Assembly: GCA_947095585.1 (NCBI GenBank)
Contig: OX352763.1
Span: forward strand, 20,819,462-20,883,461
From: Nephrocerus scutellatus
Taxonomy: Eukaryota > Arthropoda > Insecta > Diptera > Pipunculidae
Reading direction: 5' to 3'
Length of the DNA: 64,000 nucleotides
The notes under the pieces are model-generated. The model saw only the letters and a list, made by a program, of their open reading frames with translations. It had not been told where the DNA came from and did no database searches. The position numbers and the translations under genes were made by a program. How positions within the stretch are numbered: position 1 is the stretch's first letter; the number at the start of each line of letters is the position of its first letter. Below are positions 34,461 to 44,834 of this stretch, piece after piece.

Positions 34461-36840
34461 AGTATACTCATCACATCTCATCCGAGGTAAGCGAATTGCG
34501 CCTAGAAATATATTCACATTTCGTCTATTCGTCTTTATCTTCTGTTCCTCTGGGCAACATTATTCGATTTCTGGTTGACCTATTTATAGGTATTCATAAG
34601 GTGTATGCAGGTGTACTTCTTTCATACCCGCTTTCCTTAAAGTTATAGTCACCATTTTATCAACACTTCCTTGTAAGCTTACTTCATTGACATTTATATC
34701 GTTTGTTTGTTGAATAAGTTTCTTGATTGTCCTTGAGTTGCTTTCTTGCTTTATATCGATTGCAACCTTCTTGAAATTCTAAGTATGCCAATATGGTTAT
34801 GTGAATATAGAAATAATCGTAATGGAATATTGCGACATTGCCATTGACAAACAAAGGAAACTTGTGCCATTTTGCCATATAATCATCAATTCCATTTCTG
34901 TGATGTGATGCTTTAGCGATTGTTATGCTTTGTGGTGTGTTTTAGTATCCTTTGCATCCTTTTAAACGATGCTATATTATGCGTTACTTTTAAGATGGTC
35001 TGTATATAACATTAACATTCTCATTATGGTCTTCTCGTTTCCTGCCTGCGTGTACAATTAGAGTGAGATTTGATTCTGGAGAAATACTCGCCGTTTAGAA
35101 TTTTCAAAGGAACTTTTGACGATAGTAAATTTTTTAACGAAGGTCATTATCGGAATCCAACGAACACTTATTTATATTTAATAATTTATAAATGTACTGT
35201 CTGTACTGAACTGTTATCTCTTAACTTACAGCACTCACACTCATAATAATACTTTATAATTAACAAAACATAAACGGAAGTAATATAACCAATTTCCATC
35301 TCATACAGTCTATAGGTATAACAAAAATAAATCCAACTAAAGTGGCTAATACCTAAAAAAACTTACACATTTTTGCTGAGCCCATCCAGTGAACCACTAA
35401 AGCTTCACATTGAAAAGCGCTGCTAAATGAAAACAATGCACACAACATCCGCACCCATCCTGAGAACGAGAAACTCCTCTTAAAGTGTCCATTTTCCATT
35501 TTTGTTTTTCTGCAATTGATGTTGTTGGTTTCTTCCTTGTGACCTTCTTTTCTTTTCGGTATGTTCTCTATTGCTTGGTATCTTGAACGTGTAATCGTTA
35601 GTGAGAGGATACAATATTGTGTTTGGGGCAGCAGACGAACAAAAAGGACAACCAAGTGCATTATGAATTTTATGAGACCAACGGCCACAGAAAAACACTT
35701 TGCATCGTTTTTGTATATGAACAATGTGAAATGCACATTTCAAGGAATGGCCATCCACGTTGGAGACAGATACAGAGACGACATCAGAGGACATAAGTAC
35801 ACAGCACTTTATTTGATGTTTATATTTGCTGCAAACGAAACAACAAACTACGTGGGTGGACATGCACTTTGCTTGATATGAATTGCACCCATCTGAGTAT
35901 GCACGACATCTTTCGAATAGGCCCAAAAACTCTTTAGCTATGCTCCTGTGTGTGTCTGTGTAAAACAAAATGTGAACTCATTTAGAGAACAAGGATCTGC
36001 ACCATGAAATGTGTGTTATGTCTTTTTCAAGTTTTCCTTGCAGCTGCACACTGCACTAGACAGAAGCATTGAGAGGGGCAACAGATTTTTGTTAAGAAGG
36101 ACAATCAACTTAAGGTTGATCGGGCTACTGGAAATGGTTTATACATTCCTGTCTCAACTACTCACAGAGTATGGTTTGCTAGCACTATTTTAGTTAAGAA
36201 AGCTTTTAAAGCGTGCTACAAAACAGCCTATAAATTAAGTGTTTAACTTTAGAACAACTTTTTCTTAAAAATTGGGATAAATTACATTCGTATAGACGAA
36301 CGGTGACACTGAATTGATAACAAAGAAGATATGAAAGTAAATTAAAGTAAGGTATAGGGAAAGGTCCAGACTTTCCAGACTTTCGCGTAGAAATGATATC
36401 TTCACTTATCCTATAAACGTTTTAATTATTATCCTTTACTAGTCATATAACCATGCTAGATTCATCATGTAGCAGTGCTATATCCAAGCTATAAATCATC
36501 CTCTAATCTTCATATAATCTTCCTAGAATTTTCTCACAATTATTCTATATTTATCCTTTATTATGCTATTTTATTATATTTATGCTATAAATTCTGATAG
36601 AATTATGCTAAAATGCTATATCCATCATATAAATCATTCTATAATTTATATAGTATGATTTATATCATGCTATGATCATTAATTAAGTATCGTGAAATGA
36701 TCCGGAATCCTATAATGATCCTGTAATCAATCAAGTAAAAGCAAAACTTTGTGTCAAATGCTATAGGGAATATGGTTTAGCGAAAACAGGCCTTATAATA
36801 TCGAAAAGTTAACACAGAGGCTAAAGCAACCATAACTCTC
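34461..36840. other. non-coding; no gene supported
   Basis: The longest frames (35480-35968 minus, 162 codons; 35353-35736 minus; 35561-35881 plus) overlap on opposite strands and have no motif I recognise, so none is called. 36400-36680 is very A/T-rich with degenerate 'ctataa..atcat' repeats. Confidence 0.4.
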
Positions 36841-36844
36841 TTTT

Positions 36845-36990
36845 CGAAATGTTATTGTTCACCACCCCCTTCACATCACCATCAAATTTGGCTCTACAAC
36901 CGAAGTCCGGTCCTGGCCTTCCGCAAAAAATCTCTCCACCGGTCCCGATTTCGAGCCGATGTCATCCAGTTTGGAATACCAACATCATGT
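36845..36990 (-). pseudogene. LINE family A 3'-terminal fragment
   Basis: Minus strand: ccaaactggatgacatcggc, ctcgaaatcgggaccggtgg, gagattttttgcggaaggcc and aggaccggacttcggttgta, then gagccaaatttgatggtgatg. This matches the 3' end of the 9.25-kb copy (actcactcgaaatcgggacc; ggaccgaacaccggttgtagag; then atgatgatg). It reads in part NWMTSARNRDRW. The segment 36990-37160 upstream is not clearly related. Confidence 0.72.
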
Positions 36991-39635
36991 TATCTATTAA
37001 TTTACTCTCAAAAGAACCAATCCTTTCCTTACCAAGGTGTAAATTACCCCAACTGACGAAGATGCAAAAACCTACGTCTGTGTGTAAAGAACTGCACAAG
37101 ATACACCTGATCAATGAATGAATGCAAATATCCAGCTCGAAGATCCAGCTCGAAGACAATAAAAACCTCCAATTTATTGATTTATTTCCTTATAGACAAT
37201 ACTGTGTGGGTTAACGCATTATCTGCATCGCATCATCCTGACAAGTCGCCACTTTGTTGTTGCTACCACCTAATGACTTGTGGGAATTTATCAAAGTGAA
37301 ATTACAGGGTGTTTGTGTGTAATTAGGGATTCGAAAATAAATAACATAACAGAAAGGAAAACCAAATAGCTCCTAATGGCATGGATGGTGACATTAAGCA
37401 ATCAGCGTGAGCTAATAAATGCTCATTAACGCCGAGAGCTCCTGGCAGTAAAACTGCAGATTTATGAATAGGCTACAAGACTGCTCACCTGGACGACAGG
37501 CAAATAGCCACGCCATCGACAAAGAATGTGAATTAATCCAGTTCTTTAGCAGGCTGGAAGGTGATATTTTTTTTTTAAGTCAGGCAACAGCTTCTGCTTC
37601 TGGCTGTGGTTAGCGATGACATTTATTGCACGACCAGCTCATCTCTCCTGCTTTTTATTAGGCGCAATTCGAAGCGATATAATATGGGCAACTCAGTCAT
37701 GGGGAATCGGTTAATTAGCTGCTATCGAATCATGACTTCATTCAAGTGGGAGACGCGTTGAACGATCAATTTTTTGCACCAATTTACGAGATTCACTTTC
37801 GCCAACTGACATATCAAAGTGGAGGTTGAATCTTGGAAGTTGTTTTGCGGTTAAGCTTCTTCAGTTTGTTGCAATTTGTTCTATAGTAGCGTTCGACTAC
37901 TGTTTGTTGAAAAATCCATTATCGTTTGGATTTCTATGAAGAAGAGAAGTTTTGGAAGAACCTTTTTTTGTCATGCAGGAATATAAAGTTTATTGCTAAA
38001 AAAAACTACTGCAAGAGATGGAGAACTTGAAAAGAAATTAAATTTATTACGTCCGCAGAGTTGCTTCTTGCAGCAAAGTATTGGCCGCAAGGCCTTTCTG
38101 TAAGTGACGGTCAACGCCAGTTCCATGCGTCCAAGTCAGCGCGAACTCTTTGGAATTGCTTACTTGTTCGCTTTGTAACTAAAAGGGAGAAAGAGTTTTA
38201 TTAAAAAGTTCCTTGACAACGCGTGTAACTGAACTCTTAGTATTATTTTTACTTTATGTGTCAAAGCGAAAGCGGTCGCCAAAGCAGAGCCAACCGAGTT
38301 TGTTGACTTTTCACTTGGTCCATGGGTCTTTTGAAGTTCCTCTGCAGCACGCAGTGACCGTTCCCAGTCAGAGGAGAAAGTTTTAATTTATTTCAGTGCT
38401 GCAGGTCCTTTTTGAACCCATTTATTTTTCTTATAATTTATTTTTTTATTTCTTTTTGTTTTCCAACCGATACTTTTGCATTGCCTTTGTCCGTGCACGG
38501 TTTGTTTGTATTCCTAGGCGACGACTGTGGATGACATCCTTTCCTTGTTACAATTCGCGTGTCTGTGGCTGATGCAAAGTTATCCTGCATTGCCAGGGAA
38601 AACCGTACGTAATATTTCCCTTCAAAGCAGTTGGACAAGAAGTGTAGTGGCTAAAACAACAACCAATGTTTCAGAGGAAGTTGGCGAAAAATCGAATTTT
38701 AGTAGATAGGTATTTTTTATTTTTTGTTTCCAAACAACATTGGTACAAATAAAGATTCTTTGACAAGAATCTCAAAATTGATCATTTGATTGAGTAATGA
38801 TGTTTGCTTCTAATTAGTTGAAGTCTCTTTTAATTTTTACTGAATTATTGGTCGGAAGATGAAGAGTTATTTTTCGCGATCCTGATAAACAATTTCCGTC
38901 TTCTACCTCATTTTTAAAATCCTCTATATTAAGTTTTCGTGCCCGTGAGTTTTTTTGTAGCTTGCTGGTAAAATATGTCGACGATACTCAAAGAATAAAT
39001 TTTATTGTACGCTCGCATTAGAAGGATGATAATTTATCATTCGACCAAATTAAAATACGGAAGTGCCGTACCCAGGTGCAATCTATGTCTATGTGCATTT
39101 GAGGGACTTGAGTAGGAGAAAACAAAGCTGAGACAAAAAAGAGCGGGTAAAACTATTCGTGACCAGGGTGAAATGTTGAATTACATTTTTATAAGCGTTT
39201 CTTGTTATGTACAGCTACTGAAATCTTAAATCTGACTCGTTCGTGTGACCCTCGTTCCGGAATCTCGAACCCTATCATTTGTCACTAGGATATCTGCTAT
39301 CTCATAGGCCGTATGGAATATTACTATTCCGTCTGTCCCAATCACAGACCTGTACGAATTGTATGAAATGAACCACTAAATACAAAGACTAGCCCATAAG
39401 TACCAGTAGTCTACTTCGAGTCGCAAAGTACGAAGACATTACTCATCCCGAGCATACTCTAAGTATCCGCGACCATTATTTAATATCCTGTGATAAAGCC
39501 CAGCACCCTAACCATGAATAGGTTAAGACGCAATTGGAACCCCCACGGGGATCCAATATTGTGACAGCGAAGTTTTGGCAGAGACATGCGGGCAACAAAG
39601 CTTGCAGTGAAAACAAAAACCAAACTCAAACGCGA
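36991..39635. other. non-coding, nothing recognised
   Basis: No gene, RNA or TE motif could be supported over 2.6 kb. Several poly-T runs; weak overlapping frames at 38438-38709 without domains. Confidence 0.45.
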
Positions 39636-39938
39636 TAATTGCGCCGTGGTTCATTGGAACAGCGCATGGCTACTGAGCAGGAGGTTCGTGGTTAGAATCC
39701 CAGTAACACCAAAAGTATTATTCACGGTGTCCCACCTCTCGCGAATGTCTGACAAAAGTGCCGAGAGTAATAACTTTCCACGGAAAGCTTCTCAATTCGT
39801 CGTTCGGATCCGGTCTTAAATTGTAGGTCCCCTCCCTTTGTGTCCAAAAATATACATGCACAACACAAATGGTCGCGAAAAGCTAGGCCTAGAACCGCAA
39901 CGATCTGTCGCGCCTAATATTGTTATTATTAAGATTAT
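39636..39938 (+). mobile_element. tRNA-derived SINE, copy 3 (near full length)
   Basis: gccgtggttcattgg start, ggttagaatcccag (B-box-like, one base off), full body including cggaaagcttctcaattcg, cggatccgg, aattgtaggtcccc, cacaacacaaatggtcgcg and ggcctagaaccgcaacg, ending at attgttattattaagatt. Target duplications not evident. Confidence 0.9.
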
Positions 39939-40139
39939 TTAGGAAGGAATTTATATCAGAATCTTAAAGTTCCTTAATTGTTCGTCGAACATGCTGTGCC
40001 AGGACTGATTTTTATCCGAAGGGGCTCTAGTTTGGTACCATTTCTTTCACGCTTTTTTTTTAATAAAAGCCGTATTTGCTCCGAGCTCCATAAAATCGTT
40101 ACATTGAACAGAAATAGAGTAAATGTAAATATAGCTCTT
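39939..40139. other. short spacer between two SINEs
   Basis: About 200 bp of A+T-rich sequence; no feature. Confidence 0.4.
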
Positions 40140-40355
40140 GGGACGTCATGCTTCTAGTGGTTATTGCGTTGGACCTCTAAGCAAGAGGTTCGAATACCAG
40201 GAAAACACCAAAAATATTTTTAGCGGTCCCACCTCTATCGAATGTCTGACAAACGTCCGATAGTAATAATTGTCAGGGAAAGCTTCTCAATTTGTCTTTC
40301 GCATACTTAATGCCGTATGCGTATTGTAGATCCCTTTCATTTGTGTGCAAAAAAC
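40140..40355 (+). mobile_element. tRNA-derived SINE, copy 4 (3' truncated)
   Basis: A-box region degraded (catgcttctagtggttattgcg), B-box good (gaggttcgaatacc). The body runs through aacaccaaaaatattttt, gtctgacaaacgtccga, ggaaagcttctcaattt and catttgtgtgcaaaaaa, then stops; the cacaacacaaatggtcgcg block and tail are missing. Confidence 0.82.
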
Positions 40356-42050
40356 CAATACGAACAGTTACTAAAACTAATTCCACTTAGTTTAAAATCC
40401 AATAAGTAGTGCATCGCAGTAATCAATATATACCATGTAACGCTTATAGAATTACCTTTATATGGTCTGGTTGTGTGTGTGTAATGGTAATCTTATTAAA
40501 TTGAAACTAATAAAGTGCAAAGTTAATTCGGATCCGCTGATGACGCCGATTACAACTTTGCATTGCAGATGTACATCAGGAAAAGGCGCTACTTTATGCA
40601 TTGCAATGCAATGAAATTCCTGGAGTGTCGAATCTTCCATCCACCAGCTCTACTCTGCGAACTCAGCATGCACTCATGGCACTAAATTTTTTTTTTTTTT
40701 TATTCACTTCACCAAGCATCAGCACACACACAGTGCAATTTATTGCATCCTGTGAGCGCCATCGTGTTCTGTAAATGAATTTTGCTTGCTCCACTTTTGC
40801 AACGAACGATTTTCTTTCTCTTACTTGATACATCATAATATCCTGTCTGGTGCCGACCAACACTTTGTCCTTGCCAAAAAAAAGTTTCTCTCTCTGCAGG
40901 TTGGTGTTGGTTTAGTGACGCCAAAAAGTTTTTTTTGTTGCGATACGAAAATTCTTATATATTTCGAGGAGTTCCCATTTTTACGAACGTACAAGATAGT
41001 GCTTTTGTATCGTAAACATGTAAAATATTTCGTTTTTTATGACATAAAATAACTTACAAAATTATGCTTCGTACGGGGATGCAGAATGATAGTGATCTTC
41101 TTCAGTTTTTGTGTGTGGCGTGACCTACAAACCTACGATACCGATGCATCTCGATACCTTATCGCAATCAAGAAGCAACTTAAACTTATTCTTTGCGAAA
41201 TTACCAAACTACAGAAATATAAATTCGGCGAATCTATGCCGCTTTTATCTTGTGGATGTACTGCATAGATGACAACATTTATAGTAAAACACGAACCTTT
41301 TTGTTATGCAACTCTCGAGCTCGAGAAGAATGTCTTTTTCGGATTTTACATTTAATAACTTTGAATGTCACTTCAGTTACTTAGATATAAATTTTTAGAT
41401 ACCATCACCGTCTGCGACCCATTTAAATCCTCGTAAGGGAGGAACAATTTTCTTAAGCAGCAACCTGCAATGATATTCTATATGGATGGTTGTGGGAAGT
41501 ATTCGAGAGGTAAGACGACGACCTAGAGTACCACTATTTCGCGGCATGTTGCACTTATATCTACGCGAATGTGGTATTCAGGTAAAAAACCAGGTCAGCC
41601 GTAAAGTAGTTAATAGGTTGTCTTGCTGACTGAGTTTTCTAACCTGAAGAAGGCAGGCATCGCCTTCTTAACATTATTACAAAAATAAGAACAGCTTGAG
41701 TATGGGGGCAACTACCAAGAGCACGGATTACACAATATACATGTCAAGGTAAGAAGAATAATTTTGTAACAATATAGCGTAAGGTGCGGAGAGAGCTGTT
41801 TATAAGGTTTTGTTAGTGAATTTATAGCAATGTTGTAATATAATGGATGTTTTTTAAGCTCAATACAACTTAAAATTGTAATTAAAAACTATAAGAAATT
41901 TAATTTTAATCAATTTGTTTTATTCTTTCAAAAGATCAATACATGGCAATAATACTTGAAAATGATTTCGGGCATAATATGGCAACCGCGGCTCTTCTGG
42001 ACATACAATTTCGGGTCACTTTGTCGAGCAATGCTGTAATGGGTTGAAAT
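40356..42050. other. non-coding, nothing firm
   Basis: A+T-rich sequence. Overlapping frames at 40663-41052 surround a T-run and have no domain. Confidence 0.4.
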
Positions 42051-42054
42051 TCTT

Positions 42055-42300
42055 AGAGGTCCTTTTAAACCACCTTCAACATGATCTAGAGAGCTGAAAT
42101 TTTTGGAGTATTTAAGTCCATAATATATGTTTTTTATATTTTGCTTGTGACGTGTGGTGCATTTCGCGAATGTGATGAGTTGAAATTATTGTTTTTTTTT
42201 TTACTTTTTCGAGCTCCTGTTTAACCTCCTTCCACACGACCTAGAGAGCTGTAAGTATCTAAGTCCGAAATAGGATTTTTTATATTCCGGACACTTTGTC
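42055..42300. repeat. tandem repeat, two units ~155 bp, same family as 22.2 kb
   Basis: ccttcaacatgatctagagagctg (42073) and ccttccacacgacctagagagctg (42228) each precede 'taagtcc.aaata..ttttttatatt'. Between them are gtgacgtgtggtgcatttcg and gaatgtgatgagttgaaa, as in the 22240-22490 array. Confidence 0.82.
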
Positions 42301-42388
42301 GAGCAATGCTGGCCGCATGTCACAAATAACACGAACAATATTATCCTTCAAGATGTAAATTATTGCTGATTTATAAGCATTAGCCAGT

Positions 42389-42516
42389 GACTTTACGTGG
42401 TCCCCAAAGAAAATAATCGGAAGATATCAAATCACACGACCTTGTAAGTCTTGACTTTACGTGGTCCCCAAAGAAAATAATCGGAAGATATCAAATTACA
42501 CGACCTTGTAAGTCAA
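42389..42516. repeat. 64-bp tandem duplication inside the transposase
   Basis: gactttacgtggtccccaaa at 42389 repeats at 42453. The two 64-bp units differ at one position in the aatcacacg/aattacacg block. It duplicates the SSDYFLWG-coding end of the transposase. Confidence 0.92.
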
Positions 42517-42793
42517 AATTGACAGGCCAATTTCTCGAAATCAACTTATGGCCAAATTTTGATTTCAATAAGACGATAGTTGCCGTCGCCATAAGGAATG
42601 TACAGCCATCTTGTTGAAAACACATTACGTCCGGATCAATGTCATCCATATTTTGAGACATAAAATTATGGTTCATTGTGCGGTAACGATCTCCGTTGAC
42701 AGCAACGTGACCTCCGGCTTCATTTTCGAAGAAATAAGGTCCGATAATGCCACCAGGGTTTAAACCGCACCAAATGGTGCATTTTTCTAGATG

Positions 42794-43125
42794 TAATGGA
42801 ATGTAATGTAGTGGGCGCCGTGGCTCAGTGGTAATGCACATGGCTGCTACGCAGGAGGTTCAGGTTCGAATCCCAGCAACACCAAAAAGTATTTTTCGCG
42901 GTGTCCCACCTTTCGCGAATGGGTGACAAACGTTCCGAGAGTAATTAATACCTTGTCACGGAAAGCTTCTCAATTCGCCGTTCGGATCCGACCTTAAATT
43001 GTAGGTCCCTTCCATTTGTGTGCAAAAAATTAACATGTGCAACACAAATGGTCGCGAGAAGTTAGGCCTTGGACCGCAATGGTCTGTCGCGCCAAATATT
43101 ATTATTATTAATGGAATGTAATGTA
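42794..43125 (+). mobile_element. tRNA-derived SINE, copy 5, with perfect 17-bp TSD
   Basis: The most complete SINE: gtgggcgccgtggctcagtgg start (42811), B-box-like ggttcgaatccc, full body, and tail ccaaatattattattatta ending about 43108. It is flanked by the identical 17-mer taatggaatgtaatgta at 42794-42810 and 43109-43125. Target duplication of this length is typical of LINE-machinery insertion. It interrupts a transposase ORF. Confidence 0.95.
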
Positions 43126-43290
43126 ATGGGTCTCTTGTGGATTGGTCTCACTCGATATTCAACAATTTTGGTTATTAGCAAACCCGTTAAGCCAAAAATA
43201 AGCCTAACTCCACGATCATCATAGAAATCAAGAAGTCGTCTATAAGTTGCGTGAATCGATTACTGATTTTCAATATAAATTTGGATAATT

Positions 43291-43525
43291 TGGTAGCCTT
43301 GTTCATACATTAGTCTAGTCATTATGGGTTGCCAAAGCATATTCATAACAAATGCCAGAAGTAAGCTCATTATATTAGCTCGTTTGAAGGTTAACTTGTC
43401 AGTTAGTTCTATACGATACTGCAATACGAGTATCGTCGTCACTCAGGAAAAAATCAATAAGTCCGAAATTGCCTGGTTTAAGCTATTGAAAAAAGGCACT
43501 TAAATATGTTCTATTTAATTTTAGA
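43291..43525. other. upstream of transposase; unresolved
   Basis: May contain the decayed N-terminal half of the transposase, but I could not align it. Confidence 0.35.
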
Positions 43526-43529
43526 GTTC

Positions 43530-43735
43530 CACTTATTTTATAGTTTTATAGACTTTAAAGCCACCTATAATATCATAGCCAGAGTAGAATTTATAAAGCC
43601 ATGAGAGAATTCGGCATCCAAAATAAACCGACACTACTATGTAAGTGGATTAATCAATGTTATAAGCGAAGTAAAAATATCCGGATTAGCAACAAGTCAA
43701 TTCAAAATGAACAACGGGATCGGAATAGGGGGATA
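43530..43735 (+). pseudogene. LINE family A RT fragment (left part of a mosaic)
   Basis: FIDFKATYNIIARVEFIKP-like motif A (about 43545-43605, split by a frame break), then REFGIQNKPTLLCKW, NQCYKRSKNIRISNKSIQ and agtgaacaacgggatcgg-like GLRQG remnant. It corresponds to about 10110-10300 of the main copy and stops at 43735 where a different LINE begins. Confidence 0.75.
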
Positions 43736-44200
43736 GGGGGACCATGGTATTCCAGGCGGAACTCCATGCTATTGAAATCTGCGTCAGAATTAATCTTAGT
43801 AATTAAGGGCGCTATAATATATACCTTTTCGGATTCATCCTAATGGACTCGTTGTCAGTCAGGGACTTCTACGATGCAATGCAATTTCTTGCCAGACACA
43901 GACACTGGGATAATGTCCCGGGGCTGAGGTAATCCAAACAATTAATAAGGCCTATAAGGAAATACTTAATTCTAATAGGAATAGCATTGGGAAGCTGGTG
44001 AGTTTCCTAACAGTTCATTATGGCTTGCAATGTCACTCCTTAAGAAAATTGGTATCACCCAAGCAAAATCCCTGCGAATGCCCAGCACGCATTTTTTATA
44101 AGGAAATTTACTTGAGAAATTCTGCTACTAAAGACCAACTATTCTACACTACGGAGGTGCTACGTCTCTTAGAGTAAATACACCCTAAGATAAAATAGAT
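43736..44200 (+). pseudogene. RNase H / C-terminal LINE fragment inside family A
   Basis: TMVFQAELHAIEICVRINL (43741 on) has the RNase H FQAExxAI signature with its glutamate. Further on LxCHSLRKIGITQAKS (about 44025-44075) is a typical LINE post-RNase-H tail. Middle sections are out of frame and the SDS and DELA motifs were not found, so it is internally damaged. Confidence 0.65.
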
Positions 44201-44435
44201 CTTTTAGGTCGCAGTGTCTGCCATATGGGTTAGAGTTTTCTTTGATCCTGGAGCGAAGAGGATCCGCTCGGAAAGTCTTTTGCAGAAGGATTTATGGGAC
44301 TTGACAGCATGATAGGCCAGTCTTACAGTTGAAATATGGCATGGACCAAGATTTCTAGTGGTTAGTGATACCAAACAGCTCGAAAACGGTCGAAATCGGA
44401 CCACGGTCTTAGAACCACATATGATGACGATAAAA
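44201..44435 (+). pseudogene. LINE family A C-terminus (right part of a mosaic)
   Basis: SEEDPLGKSFAEGFMGLDS (about 44250-44305) matches RMSEED.. of the 62.6-kb copy and the C-terminus of the 9.25-kb copy; gaaatcgga near 44390 and the closing catatgatgacgataaaa match the family's 3' end and its ATG/ACG-repeat tail. Confidence 0.75.
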
Positions 44436-44523
44436 TCGTTGCTACAGATCTTGCATTTTATGACGGCTGTTGTGTGGGAATTTAAAGTTGAATAGGAGTT
44501 GAAAGTTGACAAATATTTCTTTC

Positions 44524-44834
44524 CGGTGGGTGCCGTGCCTATAGAGGTTAATTAAGAGGTTTTCACAGAATTACCAAAAGTATTTTTCACGTTCCCACCT
44601 CTCCCGAATGTCTGACAAACGTCCGAGAGTAATAACTTGTAACGGAGAGCTTCCTAACTCGCCTTTTGGATACGACATTAAAATTTAGGTCCCTTCCCCA
44701 TTTGTCCCATTTGGTGACATTTGTGTAAAAAAAATATAACAAAATATAACGAATGGTTGCGAGAAGCTAGGCCTTAGATCGCAACGGTCTGTTGCGCCAA
44801 GTATTATTTTTATTATTATAATAATAATTCTTTC
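44524..44834 (+). mobile_element. tRNA-derived SINE, copy 6
   Basis: Starts ggtgggtgccgtgcctatag (A-box damaged, B-box lost) with full body and (att)n tail near 44800-44820. Flanks aatatttctttc (44512-44523) and aataattctttc (44823-44834) agree at 11 of 12 bases, a plausible target duplication. A 'cccatttg' duplication occurs at about 44697-44715. Confidence 0.85.

Larger units (their letters stand above)
42380..43290 (-). pseudogene. Tc1/mariner-superfamily DDE transposase, split by a SINE
   Basis: Read from about 43290 down: a diverged FYDDxGVRLIFGL/AYFWLNGFANNQNC segment (about 43235-43175), then the SINE at 42811-43108, then LHYIPLHLEKCTIWCGLNPGGIIGPYFFENEAGGHVAVNGDRYRTM (42810-42670), DDIDPDVMCFQQDGCTFLMATATIVLLKSKFGHKLISRNWPVNFDL (to about 42520) and a duplicated TRSCDLISSDYFLWGP (about 42500-42390). 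FQQDG carries the second catalytic Asp and SCDLxxxDYFLWG the third, both retained. The family assignment rests on FFENE, FQQDGA-like and LWG motifs. Confidence 0.82.

Noticed and set aside
34278..34578. Thr-Pro-Ser or Val-Leu-Gly repeat proteins
   Set aside because: Simple translation of the 9-bp minisatellite.
35353..35968. 162- and 127-codon minus-strand ORFs opposite a 106-codon plus-strand ORF
   Set aside because: No recognised motifs; Cys-rich look arises from tgt/tgc-rich sequence; no supporting splice or neighbour evidence.
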